From: Trachelipus rathkii
Lineage: Eukaryota; Arthropoda; Malacostraca; Isopoda; Trachelipodidae
Direction of reading: 5' to 3'
Assembly: GCA_015478945.1 (NCBI GenBank)
Contig: JABUQX010113386.1
Coordinates: 1 to 32,500, forward strand
Length of the DNA stretch: 32,500 bases
The notes below the pieces were generated by a model. The model ran no database searches. It had not been told where the DNA came from and saw nothing but the letters and a program-made list of their open reading frames with translations. Made by a program: the position numbers and the translations under genes. The stretch's first letter is position 1; every line of letters starts with the position of its first letter. Of this stretch, positions 1 through 14,659 are shown in pieces.

Positions 1-156
1 TCCTAACTGTCATCGTTTGCAATATTTTCTTGTTAAAATAGTGAGTTTATTTTGATTCAACGTTTCATCTTTAAACCATGATTTATACAAGGTAATTAAT
101 TGGAATGAATATTAATATTTTTGCACTGGTCTATTACAAAACGAACCCGGAAGTTT
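1..156. other. AT-rich flank without recognised gene
   Basis: Non-repetitive AT-rich DNA before the first microsatellite. No open frame with a family resemblance is visible. Confidence 0.4.
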
Positions 157-205
157 CATATATATATATATATATAATATATATATATATATATAACTAT
201 ATAAT

Positions 206-244
<39 letters not shown>

Positions 245-311
245 TATATCTATAACTATATATATATATTATATATGGATAAAGAGCTATATATATGTAT
301 GTATATATATA

Positions 312-400
<89 letters not shown>

Positions 401-643
401 ATATATAATATAATGAATATATATAATAACAATAATATAATAATAATATATATATATATGTATATATATAATAATATATATATATATATAATATATATAT
501 ATACAAATATATATACAGTATATATATATATATATATATATGTAATATATATATATATATATATATTAATAATATAATATATATATATAATATATGTATA
601 TGTAATATATAATATATAATATATATATAACTATATATATATA

Positions 644-686
<43 letters not shown>

Positions 687-1020
687 CTTTATATATATAT
701 ATATATGTAATATATATATATATATATATATAATATATATATATATATATAAATATATATATAATAATATATATGTATATATATATAACAAATAACATAT
801 ATATAATAACCTTAATAATATATATAAATATATATATAATATATAATAATAACAACATAATATAATAACTATATATAAATAACTTAATATATATGTATAA
901 TATATAATATATATATATGTATATATATATAGCAATAACAATAATATATATATACTATATAATAATATATAACAATATATATATATATATATGCTCTATA
1001 TATATATATACTCTATATAT
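157..1020. repeat. (TA)n microsatellite desert with interspersed ATA/AAT tracts
   Basis: About 860 bases are almost purely alternating T and A, broken by short ATA, AAT and AACA interruptions. Open frames here translate only to Tyr/Ile repeats on both strands and are not genes. The tract ends directly against the left end of the hAT-like element at 1023. Confidence 0.97.
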
Positions 1021-1045
1021 ATCAGGTTCCACACTTTTCCTTGGT

Positions 1046-1165
1046 CAGGGAAAGTCAGGGAAAAAAAAAATTGGTCAGGGAAAGTCGAGGGAAACGTTTT
1101 AAAATATGCTGAAAAGTCAGGGGAAATTCCAAAAAGTCATAAAAGTCAGGAAATTTTAAAATTTT
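1046..1165. repeat. Left subterminal GTCAGGG array of the hAT-like element
   Basis: Several copies of GTCAGGGAAA or close variants lie within the first 140 bases of the element. They may be transposase binding sites, since hAT elements often have subterminal repeats; this is inference. Confidence 0.6.
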
Positions 1166-1567
1166 AAACATGAAGAATGATCCAGTGGACCAAGTTAAAT
1201 ATTTTTGATATATATTTTTTTCCCTTACTGTATAATTGTGGAATGAGAGATGTATTTGATAAGTGAATGAAAAGGATGGTCCAGGAATGACATTCCATAA
1301 ATCTACTTCTATCCTGCTTCTTTCTATTTTTAGTTCACTATTACCTACTATTCTTCCTATTCTGTTCGTAGAGGTTGTTCCAAATTCATCCTTCCGATTG
1401 AAGGTGATTGGTATATGGTCTACTTTGCAGTGAAGCTTACTTATGACTTAATCTGTTTATATCTTTTTCTTTTTTAGGGAATTATACTTTTTGAGGTGTT
1501 TTTTTGAGGTTTGACGAAGTGATTTTTGATTTTTTTGCAGTTGAAGGTATTTATTATTTATTTATAA

Positions 1568-1904
1568 ATGACTTCTAAGCCAAAAAAACTTAACTTTAAC
1601 GACCAGTGGTTGGACGTCAAACTGAACCTTGGTTCATTTCTGTTCACAGATTTACAATGTCTCATACTTAATATTATGGAAAGATTTCTTAAGTCCAGTA
1701 AAATGCCTGCTACAACCAACAACTAAGCTTTTTGCATTAGATTTACATGACAAACTTGAATACCAGACTGTGCAAATCAAAATGACAGAAAAGATATTAG
1801 AAAGATATCCTCTGAAGTACAAGCCTGTCCAATGGCTCTCATCATTGGATCCTAGTATAGTTTTCATCAGCCAGAACAAGGGAAACAAAGATTTGATTTA
1901 TTGA
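1568..1904 (+). pseudogene. hAT-type transposase N-terminal remnant
   Basis: An ATG at 1568 opens a short frame starting MTSKPKKLNFNDQWLD, a style seen at the start of ZBED/hAT transposases. It stops after about 50 codons. An overlapping frame (1629-1904, 91 codons) appears to continue the transposase, so at least one frame change has occurred. Assignment rests on position inside the element, the start motif and the clear hAT C-terminal fragment downstream. No zinc-binding BED finger or catalytic residue is identifiable in what remains. Confidence 0.45.
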
Positions 1905-2130
1905 TAGAGGCATTGTACACCAATAACTGAATCACAGATTCTGTTGCTGAGAAAGAAAAAGCACTATACTCTACTTTGCAGTGAAGCTCATTCTACCTTT
2001 GAATTAAAATTCAAAATATTTTTGGATGGTGATTGTCCTTCTAAGAGACTTGATGAGTTTTTCTTCTATAGCACCTGAGAATCAATATTATGCGGAATTG
2101 TTGCAAATTATTAAATTATGACTGATATTT

Positions 2131-2364
2131 TCGCATGGAAATGCGACAGTGGAAGGAGGGTTTTCTATAAATTAAGCAATTTTAGTGGAGAATCTGAAAG
2201 AACATAGTCTGATTTCTCAAAGAACAGTGCACAATGCTATAAGATCTCATGAAAGTATTCATAAAGTTCCTATCACTCAAAAAATGTTGACAAATGTAAG
2301 AGCTGCCCATAGGAGATATGAAGAACATCTCAAAGAGTCAAAACAGAAGAGAAGAAAAGAATAA
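2131..2364 (+). pseudogene. hAT transposase C-terminal (dimerisation) fragment
   Basis: Reading from 2131 gives a segment containing SHGNATVEGGFSIN, an in-frame stop, and then ILVENLKEHSLISQRTVH. This matches the well-known hATC dimerisation block, in which a G-F-S-x-N core is followed by a conserved L-x-x-R segment. The frame runs to a TAA at 2362-2364 with a Lys/Arg-rich tail, as expected of the protein C-terminus. The internal stop after SIN shows it is a pseudogene. The family of the motif is certain enough to name hAT; the subfamily (ZBED5-like versus others) is not. Confidence 0.75.
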
Positions 2365-2800
2365 ATAGGTTGAAAAAAGAAAATTATCCATACAGATCAA
2401 TAAACTTGAAGAGCAGAAAAAGATGTTAAAACTGAAAGCTTTGACAGAAGCACTATGAAATCAAAAATTCAGATGCTTGAGAAAAAAAAGTTAATCTAAA
2501 TCTCCCCATTTAGAACTTGTGAATTACAGTGGACGCTATTCACCTAGGCTATTAATAACAACTTTTCATTAATCTTTTTATATAAATAAAACTGTTTATT
2601 TTTTGAGAAAAAAAAATAAAAAAGGAGTGCTTTGGACGGCTGGCAGGTAAGGTATAGGCTGATTACTAAAAAAATAATTTTTAAATTCATCCATGATAAT
2701 GAACAATTTCTAAGTAAATTTTCAATAATTTAATGTATGAACTGGGTAAATAGGCTAACGATTAATAGATATTTTATACGCAAAAATAACGAACACGCTG

Positions 2801-2850
2801 GTCAGGGAAAATTTTGGGATTTGTCAGGGAAAGTCAGGGAAAGTCAGGAA
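2801..2850. repeat. Right subterminal GTCAGGG array of the hAT-like element
   Basis: Four copies of GTCAGGAAA/GTCAGGGAAA lie within about 50 bases of the right end, in the same orientation as the left array. Confidence 0.6.
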
Positions 2851-2881
2851 ATCAAATTCAAAATTTTAGTGTGAACCCCTG

Positions 2882-4650
<1,769 letters not shown>

Positions 4651-4651
4651 A

Positions 4652-5014
4652 CTTGACATTCCGAAAGAAGAAAATATTCATATTAATGATACCAGACAAC
4701 CAAAGGAATTTATGCTGGTGCCTACCATATCAAACACAGCTTAAAGATTTTTATATAAAACTAGATTTAATGAAAAAGAAAATAATCAAAGGTGCTACAA
4801 GATTCCGTGTAAGGATTGTCCCTCTGTATACTTTGGGGAGACTAATGATTTTTCAAGAAGGAAGTATCAGCACGCCTACGCACTAAAAACAGGCGACCAG
4901 GCATCATCATTACATAAGCACCGAGTGGATTTTGATAGCAGAATTGACGTTCCTACCATAACTTTGATATATCCAGGTCAAGATTCTAACAGAAGAAAGT
5001 TAATAAAGATATAG
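4652..5014 (+). pseudogene. Penelope-like retroelement, GIY-YIG endonuclease fragment
   Basis: From 4778 an open frame of 78 codons runs to a TAG at 5012-5014. It contains CYKIPCKDCPSVYFGET, then an arginine region (FSRRKYQHAYALKTGDQ) and SSLHKH. The family pattern is Y-x-I-x-C-x-x-C-x-x-x-Y-x-G-E-T followed by R-x-x-x-H and S-x-L-x-x-H. That is the C-terminal GIY-YIG-type nuclease of Penelope-like elements. Here the first motif has lost the GIY glycine (CYK instead of GIYK). Related coding with a stop at 4742-4744 and other frames extends upstream to about 4652. The reverse transcriptase is not recognisable. The fragment runs straight into the ATAGT array. Confidence 0.68.
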
Positions 5015-5140
5015 TATGGTATAGTATAGTATAGTATAGTATAGTATAGTATAGTATAGTATAGTATAGTATAGTATAGTACAGTATAGTATAGTATAGT
5101 ATAGTATAGAATAGTATAGTATACTATAGAACAGTACAGT
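5012..5140. repeat. ATAGT pentanucleotide microsatellite
   Basis: More than 20 tandem ATAGT units with few interruptions. The array begins within the stop region of the Penelope-like fragment, so it may have grown from the 3' end of that insertion. Confidence 0.95.
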
Positions 5141-5149
5141 ATTGCATGA

Positions 5150-5690
5150 GTATTCCATGAGTGAAACTAGAGCCCACAGATCTGAAGGCAGTATCATACT
5201 ATGGCCTCATCCTCTCTTGTATCTGTGTGCTCTCATATCTGGAGGGGCTCAGGTTTCACCCGGGTCAAAGGCCAAAAGGCTCATAAACTGCTCTGTACTT
5301 TCCAGTTCATGACCCTCTATCTTTGCTGATCAATGTTGGTGCTTTATGTCTTTTCTATAGGTATGCCGTAGCGGCAGGTGCTCGAGGAAGCTATCACTCG
5401 CGTTCCACCACCTTTACGACTCCCTCGTAGCACAAGGGTGCTGTGTCTGGGCACATGAATTTTGTGTTGACATTGGCAACTCAAGGCTAGTTCGCTGCGG
5501 TGCTTCCTTCTTTCATGCCACCTCCTGTGGAATTCTCTTCCATCTTCTGTGCTCCCACTGAATTTAATCTCCCACATTATAAAGCCTGCCTCTGTGCTCA
5601 TCTGTATAAAATTTTCGTTAGGTGGTGAAGATATGAGTATTATACCCCCTCCTTAAATAGGGCTCTGCAGATGATGGAACTAAATAACTA
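5150..5690 (+). pseudogene. LINE (jockey/CR1-type) 3' end fragment
   Basis: In shifting plus-strand frames this region encodes the tail of a non-LTR retrotransposon ORF2. A segment like LFYRYAVAAGARGS (about 5346) is followed by pieces such as SRLVRCGASFF and PTEFNLPHYKACLCAHLYK near the end. These correspond to the Cys/Pro-rich and tryptophan-containing C-terminal segments of such proteins. Frame changes and stops make it a dead copy. Downstream it carries the TAGGGCTCTGC motif (around 5660), also seen in the second LINE copy and in the two SINEs. It has no reverse transcriptase and is 5'-truncated, as is usual for LINEs. Confidence 0.6.
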
Positions 5691-5984
5691 TAAAAGCAGA
5701 TGTGTTAAAATAATTATTTTAGAAGTGCTTGTATTTTGAATTGTCTTCAGGGCAACATCGGTATTTTACTAATCTTTTAGTATTAATAATTTAAAAACTT
5801 TCCAAATTTGTTAAGAATTTAAATTTTAAGTAAAACTGTCTCCCTCTTTTCCTAATTACACTTTTAGATTTATTTTCTGAAAAGTGTCTATAATGGGTCA
5901 AAAGCAGAAATAAACAGTAATTTGATGGTTAAAAAAGATGAGTGAATCCAAGAGGATGAAATAAATTTCGAACTTTCCTTGATA

Positions 5985-6385
5985 AGGGTGAATAGGGACA
6001 CCATGGGGGTGAATAGGGATATCTCTTGAAATTCATGCTTGTGTATAAAAATTTAATTTATTTTAATTTTTACTTAATATAGATATTGTTTATTACATAT
6101 TAAAATTAGCCATGGTATTAAAAATGTCATTAATGATGCGTAAAATAAGAATTAAATGTGGTGTCCTATTCACTGTGGGAGGATGAAAAGGGGACACTTC
6201 TTAAGGTATTACACATTTGCGTATAAATTTAATTTTTATTTTAATTTTCCTAATATGAGTAACTGTTTCTTATATTAAAATTAGCTATAGGTAATTAAAA
6301 TGTCAATACTAAATAATAATACATAAATAAAGGTAATAATTTCCCCTATTCACCCCATCTTGATTTTTATGTGGGTGAATAGGAC
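5985..6385. repeat. Dimeric AT-rich repeat bounded by GGGTGAATAGG motifs
   Basis: Two ~190-base units (about 5985-6175 and 6180-6385) share the same order of segments: a GGGGACAC-type start, GTATAAAAATTTAATTT, a TTAAAATTAGC block and a TGTCAATA/TGTCATTA block. Copies of GGGTGAATAGG lie at the start (5988, 6007) and end (6370). Inverted forms (CCTATTCAC) lie at about 6166 and 6345. This may be a tandem pair of small non-autonomous transposons. No coding is present. Confidence 0.6.
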
Positions 6386-6759
6386 AAATAATAGCAGTTG
6401 ATAACCACTATCTTACTCTTAAACAAAGATTTGTTTTGTCAGGTTTAGTAACATACTCAACTGTATACACTGGAAAAATAATTAAAATCCATCAACAACT
6501 TTTCATTTTATAACAAAGTTGAAAAACTCATATTCAAAAGTGAAATTCTATTTAAGAAAATTTCCTCCCCTAATACATTATAATTTTTTAAAAATATAAA
6601 AACTCTCTAAATTAAACGAAAATCTAAATACACAGCAATAATACTAACATGGCTGTTGAATAGGTGAAAAAAATTTTATTTATTTGTTTATTTTGTTGTG
6701 TGTCTTTTAGTATATCTAATTAACTCTCCCCAATTACTTATAAACGCTATAGTATACAG
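6386..6759. other. AT-rich DNA without recognised gene
   Basis: About 370 bases between the dimeric repeat and the next microsatellite. No coding frame, transposon end or RNA gene is recognised. Confidence 0.5.
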
Positions 6760-6764
6760 GTATA

Positions 6765-6819
<55 letters not shown>

Positions 6820-6831
6820 TATATATACACT

Positions 6832-6888
<57 letters not shown>
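6760..6888. repeat. (TA)n microsatellite
   Basis: Two TA runs separated by a short CTATATACACTC interruption. They encode only Tyr/Ile repeats. Confidence 0.96.
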
Positions 6889-6893
<5 letters not shown>

Positions 6894-7079
6894 TCTCTGA
6901 ATTTTCTACAGTGTGCCTTACTCATTTTTTTTAATAAAGTGACTATATACATATAATGTATTTTTTTTCAAATCTCCCAATTTAGCAGTTTTGCCACTCA
7001 AAACCCGGAACCCACGGTGGGTTGCTGGGCAGCTCCTTAGGGAGAGGTATCCAGTGCAAGCCTTCCTAGTTTTAGTAAC

Positions 7080-8273
7080 AACTACTAAACTATTGGTAGC
7101 TAACTTACTAGCTTCTCAGAGCCTCAGATTATGATGGCGACAATGTTCGAAGCTAATACTGACAAATCTTTCTGGCCTCTTACAAAAACATCTCTAACAG
7201 CTTCTGTAAATCTGCCTTTCCTCCTCTTATTCGATCTGATGGCTCTGTGGCTTAATTCTCCAGCTGAAAAGGCCCAATCTCTTCAGCCTCCTATTTTCCT
7301 CGAAAATTCAATCCTGGGCAATTCCTGACATTTCTCCTCCTCCCTCCTCCTCCTCCTTCTTCTTCTCCTCTCAGGTGTTCTATGCCTTGCCTGTGATTAC
7401 ATTTGATTGAAGTGCATGGGCTCCTGAGATCTATAAACGTTAGAAAGACGGGTGGGCCGGATGGTATTACTCCTTGAGTTTTGAGGAGTTTGCTTACATC
7501 CTGACCCCGCCCCCTCGTTCAGCTATATTCTCTGTCTCAATACTAGCACTTTCCCCCAGTGTTGGAAGCACGCACAAGTCCAACCCTATTCCGAAAAAGG
7601 AAGCCACTCTGATCAACTATCACCCTATAGCTCTCGCTTGTATTCTATCTAAAGATTTTTGAAACCCTTCTCAACTCTTACTTCTTAGATCATCTAGAAT
7701 CTCATTCCCTTCTTTCCGATCGTCAGTACGGCTTTCGGCGCTCGAGGTCTACTGGAGATGTACTTTCCTATCTAACCGATTTATGGTTTTCTGCTCTTAG
7801 GAACTATGGGGAGATGTGTGATAGCGCTTGACATATCCAAAACACGTTTGACCGAGTATGGCACGCGTCACTGCTGCTATCAACTCCCCCTCGCTTTGGG
7901 ATTTCCCTCCTCCCTCTTTGCTTACTAATGTCTCTCTTGCAAAGTCGCTCAATATCAGCGCTGTTGTTGATGGGGCGACTTCATCTTCTTTCTGTCAATA
8001 GTGGTGTTCCTCAGGGTTCTGTCTTATCTTCTACTTTACTTTTCATCAATGATCTCCTCACCTGCACATCTAACTATCCACTCATATACCGATGACTCGA
8101 TCCTTCATTCTTCAACTCATTTCAGTGTCCGCTCCCTCTTTTACTTCTAGAATTGTTTTCGTCTTAATCTCTCCGATTCTATTCTCGCTGATCACGGATA
8201 GTATTTCCAGGTGGAGTCGTCTCAACCTTGTGAAATTCAATTCTTTAAAACTCAACTTTTACGTATCCCTCTC
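7080..8273 (+). pseudogene. LINE ORF2 reverse transcriptase remnant, 5' part
   Basis: Plus-strand frames show consecutive landmarks of a jockey/CR1-type reverse transcriptase. These are a linker with AEKAQSL (around 7265), a GPDGITP-like stretch (around 7455), IPKKGS (around 7590), then KIFETLLNSYFLDHLES and SDRQYGFRRSRSTGD (about 7655-7765). Next come a DISKAFDRVW-like motif (about 7830), VPQGSVLS (about 8005) and a Y-T-D-D catalytic box (about 8086-8097). Several frameshifts and stops make it non-functional. A pyrimidine-rich CTC tract at 7331-7370 interrupts the linker. The frame is cut at 8273/8274 by the hAT-like element and resumes at 11120. Confidence 0.8.
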
Positions 8274-8343
8274 CAGGCCCGTAGCCAGGAAATTTTTCGG
8301 GGGGGCTGCGACTTTCGCAAGTGGTTACATTTCAAATGAAGTT

Positions 8344-8990
<647 letters not shown>

Positions 8991-9071
8991 GATTCCGGTT
9001 CGGCTTTATCATCGTTTTATAAGGTCAATTTTAGTTTCCTTGCTTTTTGACTGTGGTGGTACAAAATATTT

Positions 9072-10780
9072 TCATTGCTGAACTTCTGTGCTGAGATCTC
9101 GATGAATTGACAGTAAAGCAAGACCTGTAATGCGATCCTCTTCAACACTATTCCGTAAATACGTTTTCAGACGCCTTAATGTCGAAAGTTCTTTCTACTG
9201 TTGCGGTGGATACAGGCAATGCTGCTAAGATATTAAGGAGAGTAGCAATGTTGGCTCCCTCCTCTTATTCATCACACTTAGCCAAAGCACCGATCACAGT
9301 TTTTGGTTTTTCATTTTCTGCTGGCCATTACGCTGCAAGATACACACCACTCTCCTTTTAGTGTATCCTTGTGAGGGTCTGGAAGGTCGTCTTTATAAAG
9401 AGTTTTTTCAATATGCTTATTAGGTCGTTGCACTTTTCTGGTAAAATATACTGAAGTGAAATGATAGTGGTTTCATGCGAGAGATATCGATCATTCAACG
9501 AAGAAATCAGATCATCAATAAACAGAATAAAAACTGAGATCCGGTAATATGATTTGGGATCTGATGTAGGCATTACAACGATGTTTCTGGAACTTCGTAG
9601 TTCTTTGAAGAATTGTTATTTCAATACCTAAACTGTCGCATACATTTTTGGCTTGTGTGAATATGGTTTTTAAACTCTGTGTCTGCATTTGTCTATCTTT
9701 TTCAGTTGAATAATTTTCGCTAAGTTTATTGCACTGACAATGTCCAAATGGACACTCTGTAACTGTTTTGACAAGGTGTAGGTTATTCCAAAAAATTTAT
9801 TCAAAACGTATATTGTTATTATAAAATTCAAATTACTGGTTGAATTTAACAAAGTAGCTTTCTGTGATAATTCACCATGCCATTCTTTTATTTCTTCCAA
9901 TGACTCAAATATTGGCTCAAGAGTCTCTTTAAAAAGGAAAACCACTTCATGCCGTTCACACAATCTGGTCTCGCACATCTTTTTGATCCTCTTGTTATTT
10001 TGGTTACTTGAAAACTCTTTTATTTTATCTAAAAGTTTTGTGCGCTTCGGACTCGATCGAAAAAAGTGCATATTTAAGAGATGAATCCTAAGACGTTTCC
10101 AATTGCCTGATTTTAAAAGAGTCTGAGAGACATAGATTTAAACAATGTGCTACAAAATGTATAGAGCTTTAGGATACTCATTTCGAATAACAGATTGCAC
10201 TCCTCGGAATTGCCTCTCATGGAAGAGGCTCCATCATATCCTTTGCCTCTTAAATTTTCGAGTTTTAAACCAAGATAGCCGAGTCTCTCCAAAATTACAT
10301 TTGTCAATGCTTTCCCTGAGATATAAACCGGAACAAATGATAAAAAATCCTCTCTTAAAGTTAAAGGTTGTATCTACCCCTCCAACCACCATCCGCGTAC
10401 CTTACACAAAGTTAAAACTGTTCTGTTTGGGAAATATCCTAATGCTGAAAAAAATTTGTTCTTATTAACTTCTTCCCTATTTTCCTTTGTATAAGCTGAC
10501 TAAATGACTGTATGATTCATTATGTATCATCGGACTCGTATACACTGAATTTTTGGACTGATAGAAGTAAGTGGTTTCTTCAAAACCTGGTCACCTCCAT
10601 TTGCTCGAAACCTAAGAAGGTTTCTAAAATTTCCGTCATTTCAGCTGGAGTTGATAATTCAATACGTCCAGAGTCACTTGAGCCCATTAATGCAAGACCT
10701 TGCTGGCCACATAAACGTATAGTTTCAATTATTGGTACAAGTTTTTCTCTATTTTCCTTCACATTTTCTTATTTTGAGTG
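9072..10780 (-). pseudogene. hAT transposase (DUF4371/ZMYM-like) relic
   Basis: Read on the minus strand, segments appear in the correct protein order. First is an N-terminal block KLVPIIETIRLCGQQGLAL (about 10762-10580). Next is GKGYDGASSMRG (about 10245), matching the G-Q-G-Y-D-G-A-S-x-M signature around a catalytic Asp of this hAT group. Then come FFRSSPKRTKLLDKI and an ETRLCERHE block (10071-9670), followed by SYYRISVFILFIDDLISSL (about 9550). Last is the C-terminal hATC block with LPVSTATVERTFSTLRRLK (about 9230), ending at a stop at 9072-9074. Frameshifts between blocks prevent a single reading frame, so this is a pseudogene. Confidence 0.82.
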
Positions 10781-10831
10781 TGTCCAGTTGTTTGTCTATG
10801 CTTTCGATTTTTCTGAAAAGAGCTTCAATAT

Positions 10832-11035
<204 letters not shown>

Positions 11036-11119
11036 TACCCAGTTTGTTCTGCTGAAAAAATTGTGCTGGCAATAATTTCGGCAGGGGCTGCAGCCTCAGC
11101 CCCCCTGGCTACGCCCCTG

Positions 11120-11850
11120 TATATATATACAAAATACCTTCTAGCTTTCCTATCTCTTTCAACGGTTCTCTCGTCTCTCCTGATTGACAATATAAACATC
11201 CTTAAACCTTAACTACACTTTAAAAATGTCAACAAAAACCTCACATCACAACAGTTTGCTAGGGCGACCTCAAAGAAACTGGGAGTTCTGTTTAGACTAC
11301 TAGACTTTTTTTCCTCTTCTCTAAGTTACTCCAGCTATACAAGGGTCTCATCGCCTTGTATGGAGTACCTAACTCTCTATAGTCAGGGAAGAGAGGCTCT
11401 GGTTTCACCAGCGTCGTTTGGATGGGGTCGAGTCAAGGCCAAGGGGCTTATAAACTCTACGCATCTTCCGGTTCCTTGACCCTCAATCTTTGCGACGCGA
11501 TGATTGTGCTATCTCTTTCTATAAACCACCACGTAAAGCAGGTGTTCAGGGAACACCACTCGCATTGCCACTACTTTTACGACGCCCTCGTAGCACAAAG
11601 GGTGCGCCATGTGCCACTGTTTTGTACGAATATTCAGTGCTCGAGGCTAGTTCACTTTACAATTGCTTCCTTTCCTGTCACCTCAGTTCTGTGAAACTCT
11701 CATCTTCCATCTTCTGTGTTTTCTTACTGAATTTTAATCTCTCACTTTAAAACCTGTCTTTGTTCATCTGGTAATTTACTAGAGGATGAAATTTTGGGTG
11801 TGCAGCTCCCTCTTGAATAGGCTCTGCCGTGAGTGAATTGGTGACAACTG
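11120..11850 (+). pseudogene. LINE ORF2 remnant, 3' part
   Basis: This continues the LINE cut at 8273. It contains ARATSKKLGVLFRLLDFF (about 11260-11315), the conserved S-K-K-L-G-x-L-x-R block after the reverse transcriptase, then PCMEYLT. C-terminal coding (about 11440-11780) is split between two frames that overlap in conservation: HHSHCHYFYDALVAQRVRHV and LPPL-type prolines. It ends with a 3' region holding ATAGGCTCTGCCGTGA (about 11819), shared with the other LINE fragment and the SINEs. Stops and frameshifts show it is dead. Confidence 0.75.
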
Positions 11851-12238
11851 GAAAAAATATATATTACTTAGTACTTTATAGATAGTCATGTTGTAATCGA
11901 CTGTTATCAATAACAATAATAGCAATACCATTACCTTTGCCAGTTTTATTATTAAGGAAATGACATTCATCAACAGGAATCCGACAATAGCCTTACCAAT
12001 TATATGTTAATTTATCTTTATATTTTTTTAATTTATTTGTCAAATAATATTGAAATGACATTAAAAATGACAAAAAATTATTAGATCATTTAACTTTTCC
12101 TCGAAAATAGAAATTTTAAAAAGCTAATGAAAAAACAAAATCCCCCAAAACAAATCCACTGAAACTATACTTCTGGTTCAGCAGTTTTTATTTTTACCAG
12201 AATGTTTAGTGGAGGTGGGTTTCGTAATAATTGCCCCT
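11851..12238. other. AT-rich DNA without recognised gene
   Basis: About 390 bases after the LINE 3' end, without recognisable coding or transposon ends. Confidence 0.5.
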
Positions 12239-12582
<344 letters not shown>

Positions 12583-13270
12583 TTTACAGATTCTGGAGAG
12601 GTAGGTTGGCTTATCAAACAGGAGAAAGAGAAGAAAATGAGAAGAGAAAAGAACAAGTGAAGTGAGTAATCAGAAGGGGTTGAAGATCTTGACTCATTGA
12701 TCATGTGAAGGTTGCAACAAGCTGATTGTGTTTTTGGATGGAATGACATCGGAGAAGGATTTGAAGACCGTATAAGGAAATTTTTGATGTTTTCATAAAC
12801 TAAATTTGTTTTTCGGAAAAAATATTTTTATAAAATTAAATTATACTTCAAAATTTAAAAATAAAATTAATCTGTGATTTCTGCGGTGAAGTGAAAAAAG
12901 TTTGGAATCATGAACCTTTTGAAAATTTTGACATATATGAGTAATAATATTTCATCCACTGATTTGGGATGTATACTGTGTTGTCGTGACGCCTCTCCGA
13001 ATCTGCTTCACTTCCATGGCTCACTAAGAGGGCTGCTCTACATATGGTTACTACAATCTAGTGATAATATTAATAATTAGTAGTGTTAAAAGTGATAGTG
13101 TTTTTAATTCGTGTTAGTGTTATTAATTAATTGGTGATATTATTATTAACTGGTGATAGTGTTGGTTTATGTATAAAAGAATATAGATATGTTCTTCTTT
13201 CTTCTTCTATGTTTCAATCTCTATTCTTTTGTATATACATTCGTGTGAATATTTTATATTTATTCATCAT
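12583..13270. other. AT-rich DNA without recognised gene
   Basis: About 690 bases with no recognisable coding. A GTGATA/GTGTTA-rich stretch at about 13055-13165 looks like a decayed simple repeat. Confidence 0.5.
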
Positions 13271-13274
13271 AAAA

Positions 13275-13469
13275 ACCCGGTAGCTCAGAGGAAGAGCACT
13301 CCACCCAATAAAGGACAGTACCCAGGTTCCTAACTGGTCGGGTGGGGAGAAATGTAGGCTATTCTCTCCACCAGGCTTTAACCCGTCTGGACATAAATGG
13401 AGTACCTCCTAGATTAGGGCTCTGCCCGTGAACGGGTGGTGTTTATCTTCTGTAAAAAAAAAAAAAAAT
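13275..13469 (+). mobile_element. tRNA-derived SINE, copy 1
   Basis: The 5' part is tRNA-like. An A box TAGCTCAGAGG (13281-13291) matches TRGYNNARNGG, and a degenerate B box GGTTCCTAACT lies at 13325-13335. A body of about 110 bases with CTATTCTCTCCACC and TTAGGGCTCTGCCCGTGA follows, ending in a poly(A) run at 13453-13469. The head is not a functional tRNA, because the anticodon arm and the B-box sequence have decayed. Copy 2 at 14480 matches along its whole length. Retrotransposition in trans by a LINE with a similar 3' tail is inferred. Confidence 0.85.
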
Positions 13470-14053
13470 ATATACAAATAAATATAAAATTCATAAAAAG
13501 AAAAGAATAATATTAGAAGAAATTAGAAGAGAAGGGACAAGCAAAGTGTAAGGAGAGAAGAACTTAATGAGAGCTCTACTTCCATCTGCCCCTATCACAT
13601 TTGCCGGAGTTTTTAACCATGGTTTAGCTATCATTTGGACTAGATCAGAATGCCAGTTAAAGGAGTTTGAAAATTTTCGCAAAATGAGAAAAATTTTTAA
13701 AATTTTTAAAGATTTTTAAAATTCACTTTTAGATTATATATAATAAGTAAATATTATAATTAATAAATAAATAATAATTGGATGTGGAGTGGCATAACTT
13801 TCGATATCTGTTCTTTTTTGAAATTTTGGAATTTACTTTAGTCATTTGGCCATATGATAGAGAATTCTGCTTGAACTACGTCTCTTATTGGATTTTCGAC
13901 GCCTCTTGATCTTTGCCCAAAGAAGAGGGCCTCATCTTTGCAGTTACCAGGAGCAAGATACTTCCTCAACGATTTCCTTTTTAAAAATAATAATAAAAAA
14001 AATAATAATTATATATAAAAATATGTGAAGTGAAAGTGAAGTAATGATCAATA
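13470..14053. other. AT-rich DNA without recognised gene
   Basis: About 580 bases with no coding or element recognised. The longest minus-strand frame (63 codons) has no recognisable family. Confidence 0.5.
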
Positions 14054-14078
14054 CTATAATATAGTGAATTTTGTGTAA

Positions 14079-14390
<312 letters not shown>

Positions 14391-14479
14391 TATATGTTGT
14401 GCATGTGTATATTTATTAAGTTTATGTATGACTAATATATTTTTATTTATTTTACATATATTTGTATTTTTATATAAAA

Positions 14480-14659
14480 GCGCCCGATAGCTCAGTGTTA
14501 GAGCACTCGCCAAACAAAGCGAGGGTCCCAGGTTCGCAACTGGTCGGGTAGGAGAATGTAAGCTATTCTCCCCTTGGGCTTGGCTTCGTCCTGCTCGGAC
14601 GTTAAATGAGAACTTCTCCTCCTTTATTAGGGCCCAGCCCGTGACAGTGTTTATCTCTC

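Larger units (their letters stand above)
1023..2881 (+). mobile_element. Decayed hAT-like DNA transposon
   Basis: The left end begins CAGGTTCCACAC. The right end, read on the minus strand, begins CAGGGGTTCACACT, which fits the CAG-starting imperfect terminal inverted repeats of hAT elements. Both ends abut (TA)n tracts, so an 8-bp target duplication cannot be told from the microsatellite. Inside are a start-like segment (1568) and a clear hAT C-terminal fragment (2131-2364), both on the plus strand and broken by stops and frame changes. Each end carries repeated GTCAGGGAAA motifs in the same orientation. The element is about 1.86 kb and dead as an autonomous transposon. Confidence 0.7.

Noticed and set aside
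156..941. Several frames of 60-116 codons on both strands
   Set aside because: They consist only of Tyr/Ile repeats from (TA)n DNA. The same applies to frames in all other TA tracts.
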